The notes: a model not told the origin generated them from the letters alone. A stretch of DNA of 64,000 bases from Cinnamomum chago (GCA_038049695.1 CP142451.1:68526001-68590000), one strand, 5' to 3'. Numbered from the stretch's first letter, positions 23,761 through 35,316 are shown. Numbers and translations are program-made.

Positions 23761-24166
23761 TTTAAAAAAAAAAAAAAAAAAACAATGGAAATTCAACTGA
23801 TGGCTTCGCCTATTTCAAAAGAACATTCAGATTAGTTTGCCATCATTCAATTTTAATATGCTTTTTTTTGTTCTTTAGGGATTATAGAAATTTGCAATAA
23901 GGTTTTCCTTCTTCAAACTCCAGCCAAAAAACCCATGTTTACAACAGACACAGCAACCCTTCTGCCAATGGGTAAAGTAGCTCCATTTCACCTAACTCCG
24001 GACTATCAAAATCTGAGATAGAACAATAAGTATGCACCAACTTCCACTAATAACTTATTCGTCCAAGAGAACGTCTATGATCTCAAACCAATAATGCAAA
24101 TGAATTTCACCAGAGCTAGAATAAACTAGTGCACACACAACTCATTTTCTGTTCATCAAACAGTGG

Positions 24167-24230
24167 GTTTTTTTTTTTTTTTTTTTTTTGAGAGAGAGAG
24201 AGAGAGAGTTTTAAGAGAGAGAGAGAGAGG
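24167..24230 (+). repeat. Poly-T and GA microsatellite
   Basis: A T run of about 24 bases is followed by two GA dinucleotide runs. It lies directly downstream of the captured kinase exon on the minus strand, as a polypyrimidine intron stretch. Confidence 0.8.
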
Positions 24231-24238
24231 TCAAATAC

Positions 24239-24307
24239 CTCACTTTTAAACTCAGCTAGTGCATCACCAGAAATATCTTGGTCCAAAAATTTCTTAACAG
24301 CCACTTC
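24239..24307 (-). pseudogene. Captured exon of a Raf-like MAPKKK (EDR1/CTR1 group)
   Basis: A 69-bp exon is framed by an acceptor TTTTTCCAG and a donor GTATTT on the minus strand. It encodes EVAVKKFLDQDISGDALAEF followed by KSE. This is the kinase subdomain II segment with the invariant ATP-binding Lys (AVKK), with the wording seen in plant Raf-like kinases. No neighbouring kinase exon was recognised. In the donor gene it would be a Ser/Thr kinase in ethylene or defence signalling; here it is a non-functional piece. Confidence 0.75.
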
Positions 24308-25240
24308 CTGGAAAAATTCAAGAACCCACCAGGTTAAATAACTCAATTATCTATGGAAGAAAGTTGCAAAAGCATTAACAAGTGGAGTTATTTCTAGTAT
24401 TGAATTGGATGAACAATCAATCAGGTTAGAAGCAGATTGAAATTCCAAGTGACAAATAAGGGGATAAGTGTTACAATAAAATCATATTGGATAATTAAGA
24501 GAAAACATTTATTAACATGATTAATGTAAGCAAAACTAATAGCCCAAACCAAAAACAGAAGCAAACCCAGAAGAGGGCAGAAGCAACACAGGAGCAGCCG
24601 GACTCAGCTCAGGCCAGCACATCAGCTAACAGGGAAGCCCCCCAAGCAAAACAGAGAAAAAAAAAAAAAAAAAAACAAGCAGCAAACCAAAGAACAGCCA
24701 GCCCGAAAGAGAACAACAGCAACCTGCACAAAACAGCACAACCAAGCCATCCCAGACGAGCCAGCACGTGGACTCGACCCAGGCCCAAACCTGTGAGGAC
24801 AGGGTGGGAGATGGAGCTGGCTTGGCTAACCAGCACTTTCAACTGATCCTGGAGAGTGATCTTAGCTCTGTCTGGGCCTGAGGAGTTGCTTAAAGAGAGG
24901 TGGCATGTGGACTGCTGGAGATAACTTTGCAGGACAGCAGGAATTACTTAGAAGCCTGTTGAATGTAGAAAATATCCAAAAGTTGCAGTGAACAAAAATA
25001 TAGCATGCCCACTTGACACATTCTCAATGTGAAACCATAGTTCAAGTATTCAGTCTCTTACCTTTTTGTTTGGCCTTAATGTAAAAACAAATGTCTGAAA
25101 GATTTTAGAGAACAAATGTCTAAAGATATGTGGCAAGCTAGGGGTAGAGGGAGCGCTTAACCCCAACAACCAAATACAAATTCCTATTTGATGATTATGA
25201 TGATGATGATGATAATGTAAAAACATTGAAGAAGAAAGCA
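24308..25240. other. CACTA-1 interior without recognised gene
   Basis: The segment 24517-24846 gives a Gln/Lys/Ala-rich low-complexity reading frame around an A run. It may be intron sequence of the captured kinase gene or filler. Nothing further was recognised. Confidence 0.5.
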
Positions 25241-25242
25241 AA

Positions 25243-25420
25243 CAGCAAACAAAAGCACATCACTGCAAACAGAACTACAGGCCACTGCTATACACTACAC
25301 CCTCAGCTGCAAACACAGCATTACAGGCCACAGCAAACAAAAGCACATCACTGCAAACAGAACTACAGGCCACTGCTATACACTACACCCTCAGCTGCAA
25401 ACACAGCATTACAGGCCACT
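25243..25420 (+). repeat. 88-bp tandem duplication
   Basis: A unit starting CAGCAAACAAAAGCACATCA occurs at 25243 and 25331 with almost no differences. A part of it (CAGCATTACAGGCCACTGC) recurs at about 29268. Confidence 0.9.
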
Positions 25421-26828
25421 GCTATACAAAAAGGTATAGTAAATCCAGACACATCATTGTCAACATGTTTATATCTTCTTTTTTATTTTAGTAAATCTTA
25501 AACACCCTAAAAGCAGTTTAAAATGAAGATTTACAATTCCTTTTTTCTTTTTAACTTCCCAAACATTTTTTCAATTATTTTTACTTCTACAAAGAAGGGC
25601 TGAAACAAACCGGCATCCATCCAGGACCAATATATCAGCCTCGTCATAATATAAAGATTTCGGCTGCAGTGACCAAAACAGTCATCATCAGACACACTTC
25701 AGATGATACATATTAATATGCTCTCTGGTGTGGATAGTCAGTTATGAAGGCTACAAATACAAGAATTTTGAGATTTTTTTATTTATTTATTGTGCAATGC
25801 AACAACAAAATCTCATGCCTGTGGGCTGTTTGTATGTGAGCGTAACACACATGCATGTCGTCAACATCAAATAAATGACTGACACAAATAACAAATAGGA
25901 TGTGGAAATTGCAAGGTAAAAGAATGCAGATCTGTAGACATCATCTAAGCCTTGTCCCCTTTATGGCATTCTCTAGGCAAACAATTGAAAACTCCTGCAG
26001 CAGGTATTAAAATTTTTTAGCCTCAGATGGGCCTACACCAATGGGCCTTGGATCAGGGTCCCACCTCTCTAGCCATCAACTTTCCTCCAATGTGGATGTG
26101 GGTACCCTGCTCCTTGAGACCAGGACACCACGCATACACGCACACATAAAAAGGGGAAAAGAGGGAGGAATCATCATTCCCAGGCACTTCCATGGTGCCC
26201 ACACTGGTGTGCACTACCCATGTGACCAAGCTAATGTGCCTGTTCCAGCTCATCAATGCCCACGTGCTTGTGACAGCTTAACCCACACCCAACAATCGTA
26301 CAAGCCCAGTAGAGAGACACCTCTCTCTCTCTCTCTCTCAAAAACAAAACTTCTCCCAAACTTGAGCCATACTCAAAAAGGCTCCCCTGGAACACACCTG
26401 AATTATCATCACACTAAGGAGAAAATCAGAGAAAAGACCTGCAATAGCTGCTTCTGTGATCTTTAGTCTCAGTTCTAAAAGGAACATTGGCAATCAGTAG
26501 GCCAACTTAGAGTTCAGTGCCACTCGTGCCCACAATCCCACAATAGAAAAACTAATCACTTGCTTCCCTTAACCAAACAATCTTAAAAATAAAAATCCTT
26601 TGCCTCCACATTTGTCTATTGATGCACCTTCCTTTCTCTGCTTTCTTTGAGGTTAAATATTTTTTTTATCTCTAGTTTCCTAGCATGTCCATATAACAAA
26701 CAGCACCTATCACTTACTTCAATAGAATCACCAAACCTATTATACTTTGTAACAGTAAGAATACTTCTAAAGAAAGTAAATTAATTTAAAGTGTTTTATT
26801 TATTACTTTAAAGTGTTTTATATTTAAA
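25421..26828. other. CACTA-1 interior, non-coding
   Basis: AT-rich sequence without a recognised gene. The ORF at 26041-26466 has no domain that I recognise. A CT microsatellite lies at 26320-26340. Confidence 0.5.
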
Positions 26829-26965
26829 GGGAGATGCTCTCACATTATTATTAGAGATAAGGTGGGGGCCCTCACATCCATATCCAATGCCAACAAATTA
26901 AATGTGAAGGCCCCCACCCCTATCTCTCATAGTAAGGTGAGAGATACTCTCACACGAGCACCCCC
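26829..26965. mobile_element. Foldback MITE, 137 bp, inside CACTA-1
   Basis: It starts GGGAGATGCTC and ends GAGCACCCCC, and most of its length is an inverted repeat. The 10-bp duplication TATATTTAAA flanks it (26819-26828 and 26966-26975). A 9-10 bp duplication fits the Mutator superfamily. A sister copy is at 58855-59007. Confidence 0.88.
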
Positions 26966-27438
26966 TATATTTAAATACACAAAAGACAATGTGCTAAAAA
27001 TTATCAAGCTCAAGTGCAGAAAAAAGTACTAGTGCTGAAAAAGCATAGGTCCATCTTAGAGATACTCACTGTGAGTTAATAGTTTAAGCTATAATGCAGC
27101 AGGGGAGCAGGGGTACGAATGGCCAATGGCTACTCTCTAAGCTGAAGCTATGGGAGATGAACATTCGCATGTCTAGGATGCACACCAAAAGAAATCAACA
27201 TCCAAATAGGAAGAAAAATAAAGAAATTCCATTCATCTCTTCAAAGTGGAAAAGTATAACCATTTATAGACAAGAATAGGTAACCAATTCAAAAAGGATA
27301 ATCCCTTTATCCAGTTTTGACATTATCTTTCACTCCCAATCCTTGATTGGGTTACACTTCTTCAAATCCATCCATACTATTGATAGAAAGAAATAGAAAC
27401 AAACAAAACTGGTGATGGTAAAAAGAACTGCATCATAC

Positions 27439-28712
27439 CTTCAGCTTCATTCTCATGCATCAACATACCTCCCAATTTAACATGCTCTTCATGCTTGTGT
27501 GCTTCTGTGTCAATTGCTAAACAGGAACTGCATTTTGGTTGCAAAAAATCCTGCATATTATTCAGGCATGCACTCTCAGCTTCCATGTCTGGCTTTGTAC
27601 AAGAGCTCTGCACAATGGGCAAAGAGTGTGGCCAAGGTAAAACTTCATGTCACCAAATGATGCTATAAGTACACAAGCAGAAAAACATACTCTAATCTAA
27701 TTTCCTTCCAAGCTAAAATGGCAACTAGATTTTCATCCACACTTAACACGGGCTAATTAATATGATTATCAGGTGGTGGAGATATTGAGTAATCTCACGC
27801 CCATGATATAGCATTTAAAGAATGGCTTTGAGTCTTTAAATCACAAATAATAAGGACAACCATAATAATGCAAAAACCTCCACATATAATTTGAATGAAT
27901 ATTGTATGTGCCTCTCATCAGAATAAAAACATTGAATTCATTGACTGTTTCAAAAGATAAAAAAAAAAAAAAAAAAAAAATTTAAAAATAAACACCACGG
28001 TGTTATCAGAAACACTACTGCTAGAGGGTGTTAGAGCACTTACTTGGGCATCACTCCCCTTTTCACTGTAATCCTTATTTTTCTTGTCACATGCAACATA
28101 ATCACTTGAATGGTTACTTGCTGCATTGTTCTCTGATGTAGCACCCATTTTTCCTTGTACAAGATTCCCATCTTGGCATCCATGTCTCAGATCACTTGAC
28201 TGATGAAAAAGATGGAAAAATCAATATTCAGCTTGAACACAAAAGTTCAAAGTCACTATAGTAATAATGAGAAGACTAGTTCCAGAAAACAATGCTTCGA
28301 AGAGAGATTGTGAGGCAGCATACAGTTTGTTTTCTCCAAACATGCTGCCATAAATTCCTTAACTCGTTTCTCCGAATGGGCTTAACAAGAAAATCTGCAG
28401 CACCTCTCATCATGCATTTAAAGACAATGCTAATAGAATCATGTGATGACATCACTGCATAAATAACATAACAGAGAGAGTGACAACCAAGTTGAAAGAG
28501 GCATAGATTATTCCCTATAATTGGATTTTCTGCATATGATTTTAATTCAGTAAACATACTTATGACAGGAATGTTTTTGCAGGTTTCATGGCCCATAATC
28601 AAGGTAAGTAGGCAAAGCCCAGATATTGAGGGCAATTGAATTTCTGTCAAGATGAGGTCTATGTTATGAGGTTTATCCTTCAGCATTTCCCATGCCTTTG
28701 AGCCATCAGATA
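27439..28712 (-). pseudogene. Captured PRR7/PRR37-like pseudo-response regulator, four exons
   Basis: Minus-strand exons at 28712-28560, 28454-28324, 28199-28044 and 27607-27439 all have AG acceptors and GT donors. Phases agree, and together they keep one open frame of about 200 codons. Exons 1-2 give the C-terminal half of the receiver domain. [13 protein letters not shown] has Glu where a true regulator has the phospho-accepting Asp, the mark of PRRs; exon 2 has MSSHDS and the [19 protein letters not shown] end. Exons 3-4 match the linker of PRR7 (NNAASNHSSDYVAC, then SSCTKPDMEAES). The receiver start and the CCT domain were not found. PRRs repress transcription in the plant circadian clock. 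The four exons show no stop codon. Confidence 0.85.
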
Positions 28713-29915
28713 CTGCAGAAACTGTTCAAACAACAAGAGACAAAATTCAGGTCAGTTATAAACCAGTGTAATAGCAGACTTCAGAAAAAGATTAAAAAAA
28801 AATAAAAATTTAAAACTGATAAATTAGAAAGCTTGCATGGTGTTAACACACTGACCATGTTACATTTGGAGATTCTTCTATTATCCAGTTGAAAGAAAGA
28901 GGTGAAACTTAATTCAATTTAAGTATGGTGATCTTCAATATATCTCTCATTTCTATGATGTTGCATATAAAACGAGTAACATATTAAGTACAGGAAATTA
29001 TTAGAAATGGGCTATGAAATTCATATGAAGGATAGGAGTCTTCCAACAACAGATAAAAAGAAACAAATTAATTGCTAACATGAAAATTTCGCAAATAAGA
29101 TTTCTCTGTTAATATTAGCACTGATTTTGTGAGATGTTTAAGTACTCATATGGAGGTTACATCAAGTAATTTAAGATACAGTAATCTTAACTTTGGTGTA
29201 CTGATACTTTCTACGAAGAACATGGTAAGTGGGTTGTCACCGACTGTTTACTCCAGTGTGAAGCATTGTCAGCATTACAGGCCACTGCCAAGCGCACCCA
29301 CATACACAGCGCCCTAACATATTCATGTTCTACCCAAGACACATCAAATTTGTTACTTCTGAAAGTAAAGCCAGATAAAATCATATAGATTCTCCATGTA
29401 ACTACCCTAGAAAGACTTCAAGAAAACACTCCATTAGTGATAATATCCTAAAGAAAATGCTCCATAAGTGATAATATCCTAATTCCAACTGGGTATCTCC
29501 TGAACAGCACCTCTCCCTGAAAAGTTTCTTCTGTCTTGCTGTTAAAACATTTCAGTTGAAATCAAAGCACTAATGCAAGAACACTATTATGATGCTCATG
29601 GAGATGCAGGAAAAATTGATTATATTTCAATGCATTTATGATAGAATGGATAGGAATACTGATACTGGTGGCCTGTTTGAAACATGGGCAAATGAGAATC
29701 AACAAAAAATGTGAGGCACAAGTGGAAAGTAGTCGTAGTAATCAAAATGTATATGACACTGTCAATGATGATTAATGATGGCAATCTGCTCCACCATCTC
29801 TTCACTGTATCATTCTCTTTGTTGAATCATCCATCAATTATTTCACTGTTACCCTGATACTTGACCCATTAGGCCATTACCATCTTTAACTTGACCATTA
29901 GTTTGAAGATTTGAG
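28713..29915. other. CACTA-1 interior upstream of the PRR exons
   Basis: Probably intron sequence captured with the PRR gene plus filler. The preceding PRR exon was looked for and not seen. A short direct repeat (AGTGATAATATCCTAA) occurs twice near 29430-29480. Confidence 0.45.
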
Positions 29916-29959
29916 GCCTACAGCACATTTTGATAAGAGGATTGTTTTGATATTACATT

Positions 29960-30830
29960 AACATTCAATAGAATCTTATAGAGGAGGAAATAAAGAAAGG
30001 AAGACAGAGAGAATAGAAAACCAGATGGGAGATGAGATGAATGAGTGGAGAAGGGAGAGGGCTGCTGAGAGCGTGGAATGAGAAAGGGGAAAGGGAGATA
30101 AGGGAGAAGGATAAGGAAGAAAGAAAGAAGAGGAGGAGGAGGAAAAGGCGGCTGCGCAGGGCAGAGGAGAAGAGAGGAACAGGGGAGGAAGAAGAGAAGA
30201 GAGGAAGAGAGAGAGAACCGAGGGAGAGAGGGAGTGGTGCGCAGGTGGGCGCAGGGCGGAACAGAGGAGGAAGCAGGGGAGAGGGAGAGGAACAGGGGAG
30301 GAAGAAGAGAAGAGAGGGAGAGAGAACCGAGGGAGCGAGGGAGTGGTGTGCAGGTCGCGGACGCTGCAGCAAGCGCAGGCGAGGGGAGACAGGGGAGGAA
30401 GATGAGAGGAATGGAAGGAAGAAGAGCAGACAGAGAGGAAATAGAGTGATGGGGAACAAGGGAGAGAGAGAACAGAGAAGAAAGAGAGAGGAGTGGGGGA
30501 ATGGTGCGTGAGTGCAGGAAGAGCGAGGGGTGTACCTGGTGCTGGGGAGGGTTCCGCCGCGCGAGGAGGAAGATGAAGGCGTCCGGGGGGGCTGCTGCGA
30601 GCTCTTGGCGACGCTGCTGTGGTCGTCGTGCAATGGAGAGGGAGGGAGAGATAGAGGAGATGGGCTCTGGAGAGGGTGATGGAGGCGGGAGAGAGAAATG
30701 AGTGAGGAGAGAGAACGAAATGAGTGAGCAGAGGGAGAGGGCGATGGAGGCGGGAGAGAGAAATGGGAGAGGAGAGAGAACGAAACGAGGGAAATGGGAG
30801 AACGAAGACGCGGGAAATATATTTTTCGCT
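29960..30830 (-). repeat. Pyrimidine-rich tract with a duplicated unit of about 114 bp
   Basis: The minus strand is almost pure C/T with GC-rich patches. On the plus strand, a unit beginning GAGGAACAGGGGAGGAAG occurs at about 30173 and 30287. At 30530-30620 the minus strand looks like a GC-rich leader with a possible donor (CACCAG|GTACAC), so it may be the captured 5' exon of a host gene. The long ORFs across it are low-complexity. Confidence 0.55.
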
Positions 30831-30904
30831 GGCGGGACAGGGAAAGTAAACCTTCCCCTTTTCATTTTTATTTTATAATGTGATTTTTCTTTTTTTTTAT
30901 TATT

Positions 30905-31085
30905 TTGATACCATTGTAACGCATTACTAATCGTCACAAAATATCCAATAAATGTTACAAAATAATTCAAGTATTTACAAAGATATTTACTAACGGTTAT
31001 GAATATTGCTAACGGATAATAAACGTGACAAATTACCTAACGGAAATATTTCCGTTACTAATAAGAAAACCCAAATGTTGCAAAA
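30905..31085. repeat. CACTA-1 right subterminal repeats
   Basis: TAACGGTTA, TAACGGA and CCGTTAC motifs are spread over this segment, in line with the left end. Confidence 0.8.
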
Positions 31086-31104
31086 TCACCCAAATGGTGT
31101 AGTG

Positions 31105-31155
31105 GAGGCACATCGACTCCAAAAGCTACTCGTCGTCGTACCTCGAGGGGGCATT
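31105..31155 (+). promoter_or_regulatory. Polypurine tract of Tat element 2
   Basis: After the CACTA insertion, Tat sequence resumes with GAGGCACATCGACTCC and ends in CTCGAGGGGGCATT directly before the LTR start TGTTGACACC. It is identical in its core to the tract at 2270-2286. Confidence 0.75.
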
Positions 31156-33100
31156 TGTTGACACCAAAAATGTCACTTTGCCTCTTTAACATCAAGAAGC
31201 CACATGAAGCCGCACCCTATTACAAATATACAATGCTACTTCAAGCATCAGATCTTGTCAGAATCAAACAAAACTATAAGATTCTTCGAGACAGCCAAAA
31301 GAGGGATACACATGAAGTTTCAGGCCATTCCAACATCATTTGACCCAACTTCACTCCTCCGGCAGCCAAATAGGCGCTCCTAGTGGCGACGGCATCGAAG
31401 ACATCAAAACTTCGATCAGAGCCCGCAGATGGCCTCAAAATACCTCCAAAAGGCTCCATATCAAATTTCAAGTCAAACCGCCAACGTTTGACCCTCCATC
31501 AACCCTTGAGCAGTAAAATCAAACCTCTCGGTGGCGAGAACTATTGAGGTCATCACTCATCAAACAGAGCACATAGGTGACTTCAACATGCTTCTAAAGG
31601 GCTACACGTTATATTTCAGGTCATTCCGACAACGTTTGACCCGACTTTGACGCTTCGAAACAAAATCAAGGCTACCGGTAGAGGAGCACCCCGAAACCAT
31701 GACATCCAAATTGGAGCCAACAGATCATCTCAAAATGACTACAATAGGCTCTCTGTCAAATTTCAAGTCGATCGGACATCGGTTGACCGTACATCAAAGC
31801 GCAGCATCTTCCTTGCGGCAAAATCAAGTCTACTGGCGACGGGACCCCACACGGCTTCAAAACTCAAACAAAAGCCCATGGTTGGTCCTATCTTCTGCTC
31901 AGGAGGCTTCACCTCAGATTTCAGGTCAATCCGACATCGTTTGACCTAATTTCGACTCTTGACGGAAAATTGGCTATAAAGTCTTCGGCTTTTCCAAAAA
32001 ATAGGAAATTTTGTGCTCCAATTTTGTATGGCTTCTCGTCTGGTTTTCTTCAGGACAATCAAGCCAATAATTGAGGAAAAATGTCAAGAAAAATACAGGA
32101 GAAAAAAGGATCGAAAAAGATCAAGAAATGGCCGAGAAACGACGACTGAAAAAAACGGAAAAACCCATGGTCGCCGGGGACCTTGGCCAATGGTCGTCGG
32201 CGGCGAACTCAGCCCTTGGTCGCCGGGGACCATAGAAATCCGGGTCACCGGATTTCACCTGAAAACCCACTTTTTCGGGTTATTTTCACATTTCGAGATG
32301 ATTGGCCCCTACGGTTTTTCAAAAATCTGATTTTTCAAGCATGTAATCCGCTGATCTTCGTCAACATCACGGATCTACCACCGGAATAATCAAATCATCA
32401 TCGATCGCTCCAAGATCGCCAACCGGCTGACCAAGAAAATACACTTTCTGTCCGACGGATCGAGAAATCGACAAGACAGATGTCACCGGCCTACTAATAT
32501 CAACCAATGTCCGAAGTTGCATCGTCATCCGACATCAAATAACATGTGGATCCATCAGCGATCATCACAAGAAGAATTCCAAAAGACACGTCACGGCCCA
32601 CGACTCTTCAAATGCCCTGGCAATCACTTAATGCTGTTAATTGACCCGTTTTATGACAACTTAATGTGGTCATTAATCCATTATTTTGGACGGCCCAATA
32701 AAAATCAAGCAAATGAGAGTTACAAATTCAAGTAATCATGATATTAAAATCATGAAACTTCCCTCATCATGGAGATTAAGGGCGATTAAATGCCCATCAT
32801 TCTCCACCGGCCAATCACAAGCCAAGCAAAAGGAGTTACAAAATCAAGAAATAAAAACTTGTAACTCCTCCCATCATGGAGCATCAATGCCATCAATTCT
32901 CTCATCATGGGTCATCAATCCCATAAATCACCCCATGGCTACCAAGAGCCTACAAAAAGGGGTCATTCCAAGAGATACAGACGGATATAGAGACATACGC
33001 AGACACACAGAGAGAGAGATCCATACTCACAAGCAAGGAAGAAGAACTCTGAAGAAATCATGCTACTCTGCTGCTGAAACACCACAAGGTGATCGAAGTC

Positions 33101-33125
33101 CCTTGGGGGGGCATCCCCCCCAAGG
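33101..33125 (+). repeat. G-run/C-run hairpin in LTR B
   Basis: CCTTGGGGGGG, loop CAT, CCCCCCC and AAGG form an almost perfect stem, matching the hairpin at 4651-4678. Confidence 0.65.
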
Positions 33126-33449
33126 TCTCCTCTTTCCTTCTATCAAACATGGCCTAAACGCAGCTCTTCAGCCTGTTTACTCAATTTTTCATTAGATATA
33201 GGACCTCCCCTTGGTCTTTGTCCTCTAAAAAATTGAGGTCCAAGCCAAGCCAAAGAATCAAAGCATCAAGCATTCTCATCTGAAGGACGATGGCGAAGTC
33301 CATACATGACTTGCGACTTTCGATCTGAACGAGTCCCCGCAATCTCCTGAGAAATCAGATACATTTTCTTACTTTTCTACTGTATTTTGTATTCTTTGTA
33401 AAGAAACAAAAAATTACATTTCTTGTCTTTCATTATTGATGAGATTTGT

Positions 33450-33560
33450 AAATCGCCTTTCACGGCACAAAATCGCCTTCTACGACACAAATCGCCTTTA
33501 ACGGCAAATAAAAATCGCCTTTCACGGCAAACAAATGAAATCACCTCTTACGACATTTAA
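33450..33560 (+). repeat. GCC/GGC mini-hairpin units, LTR B
   Basis: About five units of the type ATCGCCTTTCACGGCA lie 20-30 bases apart. The last two have point changes that weaken the stem. Confidence 0.6.
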
Positions 33561-34247
33561 AAAATTGTGTCTCTTTCTAAAAGTATATGTGCAATGGAAA
33601 GTTAGAAAGAAGAATTGATTTCCTTTCTACTTGTGAAGGTGAATCTCCGGATCACTACTTTAAATTCCAAGTAGAATAGAAAATCTGGCATACCCGTATA
33701 AAATGTTGATGACTTGCTTTTCCTCCTCCGCCATACTCCGGTAGCCCCATGGGTGGGAAGGAGAGGATGAAAGGTCGGAGCCCCCATCATGCAAGTATGT
33801 AAACAAGCGGGACGAGGATGCTCGAAGGCACATCATTTCTTGTCGGGCAATGCATTTCTGGACTAGTAACTATTACAAGTACAATTTCAATGCTTTTGGG
33901 AACAACACGTCATGTAGTATAAATCTCGGGAACAAGGAAATACAAATGAACCATTGAAGTTTTGGGCAAAATATCGGGTTCAAGATTTGTTTAAGGTGAA
34001 TAAGGGTCCCGTATGCCAATTTAATAACAACTTGGTACTCTTTGAGTTTGGGGACATTCCGGGCTCCTTATACACCTTAGGATTTTCAAAACTTCAAATG
34101 AATCTTGTGATGTGGTTTCTTTCTCAAACGGATTTCAAATAATGAGGATAAGACTTCCCATCACAATAGGGCTCCCAACAAACCTCTCTCAATCATTTAA
34201 ACATTTCATTTGTGCTCCCAAAATAGCCCCAGATGAACAGGTGTCAT

Positions 34248-34463
34248 CGCTCGAGCGGTGAGCTCTCTGGAAAGGTTTTCTGGGTGGGTTCGCTGGAGCA
34301 AATTTAAGGTCGCTCGAGCGAACTCATCCAGTTCAGGTTGGGTTAAGTGAAATTTCGGTTCGCTCTAGCTAACCATTCTCTGGAATGGGTTCTAGGAGGG
34401 TTCGCTTAAGTGAGCTGTCCACTGGAATGGTTCGAACCCTTTTCCAGACTGTTCGCTCGAGCG
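34248..34463. repeat. Six CGCTCGAGCG-type palindromes
   Basis: Cores start at 34248, 34291, 34311, 34361, 34403 and 34454. Perfect forms are at 34248, 34311 and 34454, the last within TTCGCTCGAGCGAAC. The other three have one or two changes. Spacings are 43, 20, 50, 42 and 51. Confidence 0.8.
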
Positions 34464-35306
34464 AACTGTCCAGAAACTGGTTTCGGGACAGTTTTTCTCC
34501 TCTCTTTCTCATCCTTTTTACAACCCCTTTTGAGCCCCATTTATACACCAAATAAGGAGCTCAAAACCCCATCCAAACCATCATCAAATCTCCTACAACA
34601 TCCATTCCATCCTCCTCCAATCATATCACATCCAATCAAAAAGAAAGAAGGAAGGAAACCACTGCACCCAAGAATACATTTGAGCTATAAACAAGAGATA
34701 AATGAAGGCTATGACTAACACATTTCGAAGACATTAAATGCATTAATAGGACTCTTTCATGAGAATTTATTTCAAGTCAATGCAAATAAATAAACATGAA
34801 TGGAAAAACAATAAATCAACCACATTTCTTATAAAACTATTAAATGCTCAAATTATCCATTCATCTACTTGCCTTAGGTCCAAGCCTAATCAATAACAAG
34901 CTCTAAACACTTCCAAGCCAAGATCCAAAGCTACAAGAAAAACCCCAAAACAAACCCTAAATGGGTCAAAACAAGGAATAGAAATAGAAAGCTTACAATA
35001 ATGGAGATGGAACCTCTTCAAGGCTAAAGGAATACAAATCTAAGAGATGGGGAGGGTTGCTTACTTGTAGGTTCTCCAAATGGGCAAGAGTAGTTCAATG
35101 AAGATCTTGCAATGGAAGGTTTTCTCCACAATGGGTATCAATGGGAAACTTTGGTGGTGAGGGAGAAGATGGTGACATCCATTCTTCAAGTGATGCTAGG
35201 TTGATGGAGGTAATGGGATGGAAAAACAAGAAGAAAAAGAAAAAGAAAAAACCCTAGTTGATGGTTTGAGCATGAGCTAGAAAAGGGAAAAGAGAATGAG
35301 AGTTCT

Positions 35307-35316
35307 CCTTTTTATA
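35307..35316 (-). promoter_or_regulatory. TATA box in the minus-strand LTR
   Basis: TATAAAAAGG on the minus strand is followed by a pyrimidine-rich leader. It supports the LTR orientation. Confidence 0.5.

Larger units (their letters stand above)
23265..31104. mobile_element. CACTA-1: gene-carrying CACTA transposon, 7,840 bp
   Basis: It begins CACTACACCATAATAG and ends CAAATGGTGTAGTG, giving a 9-bp perfect terminal inverted repeat CACTACACC. A 3-bp GAG duplication flanks it. The subterminal regions are packed with GTAACGG-type motifs in both orientations. No transposase ORF was recognised, so it is non-autonomous. Inside, on the minus strand, are four exons of a PRR gene and one exon of a Raf-like kinase, plus a MITE. 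It is inserted just upstream of the Tat polypurine tract, and is therefore younger than the Tat element. Confidence 0.93.
31156..33710 (+). mobile_element. Tat-lineage LTR, copy B (3' LTR of element 2)
   Basis: It aligns with LTR A from TGTTGACACC to the AATGTTGAT motif near 33705. It is about 375 bp shorter, mainly because it lacks the 158-bp expansion. It carries the G/C hairpin (33101-33125) and five GCC/GGC mini-hairpins (33450-33560). Its TATA region (near 32950) is mutated. Confidence 0.82.

Noticed and set aside
24517..24846. 109-aa Gln/Lys-rich ORF as a CACTA transposase fragment
   Set aside because: No transposase motif and the frame depends on an A run.
27918..28148. Phe-rich tail following the PRR exon 3 frame
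   Set aside because: The exon ends at a clear GTAAGT donor at 28043; the tail is intron with a poly-T run on the minus strand.
29918..30970. 350-aa and 222-aa Ser/Pro/Leu-rich ORFs
   Set aside because: They come from an almost pure C/T tract with a duplicated unit; no domain, and several frames are open at once.
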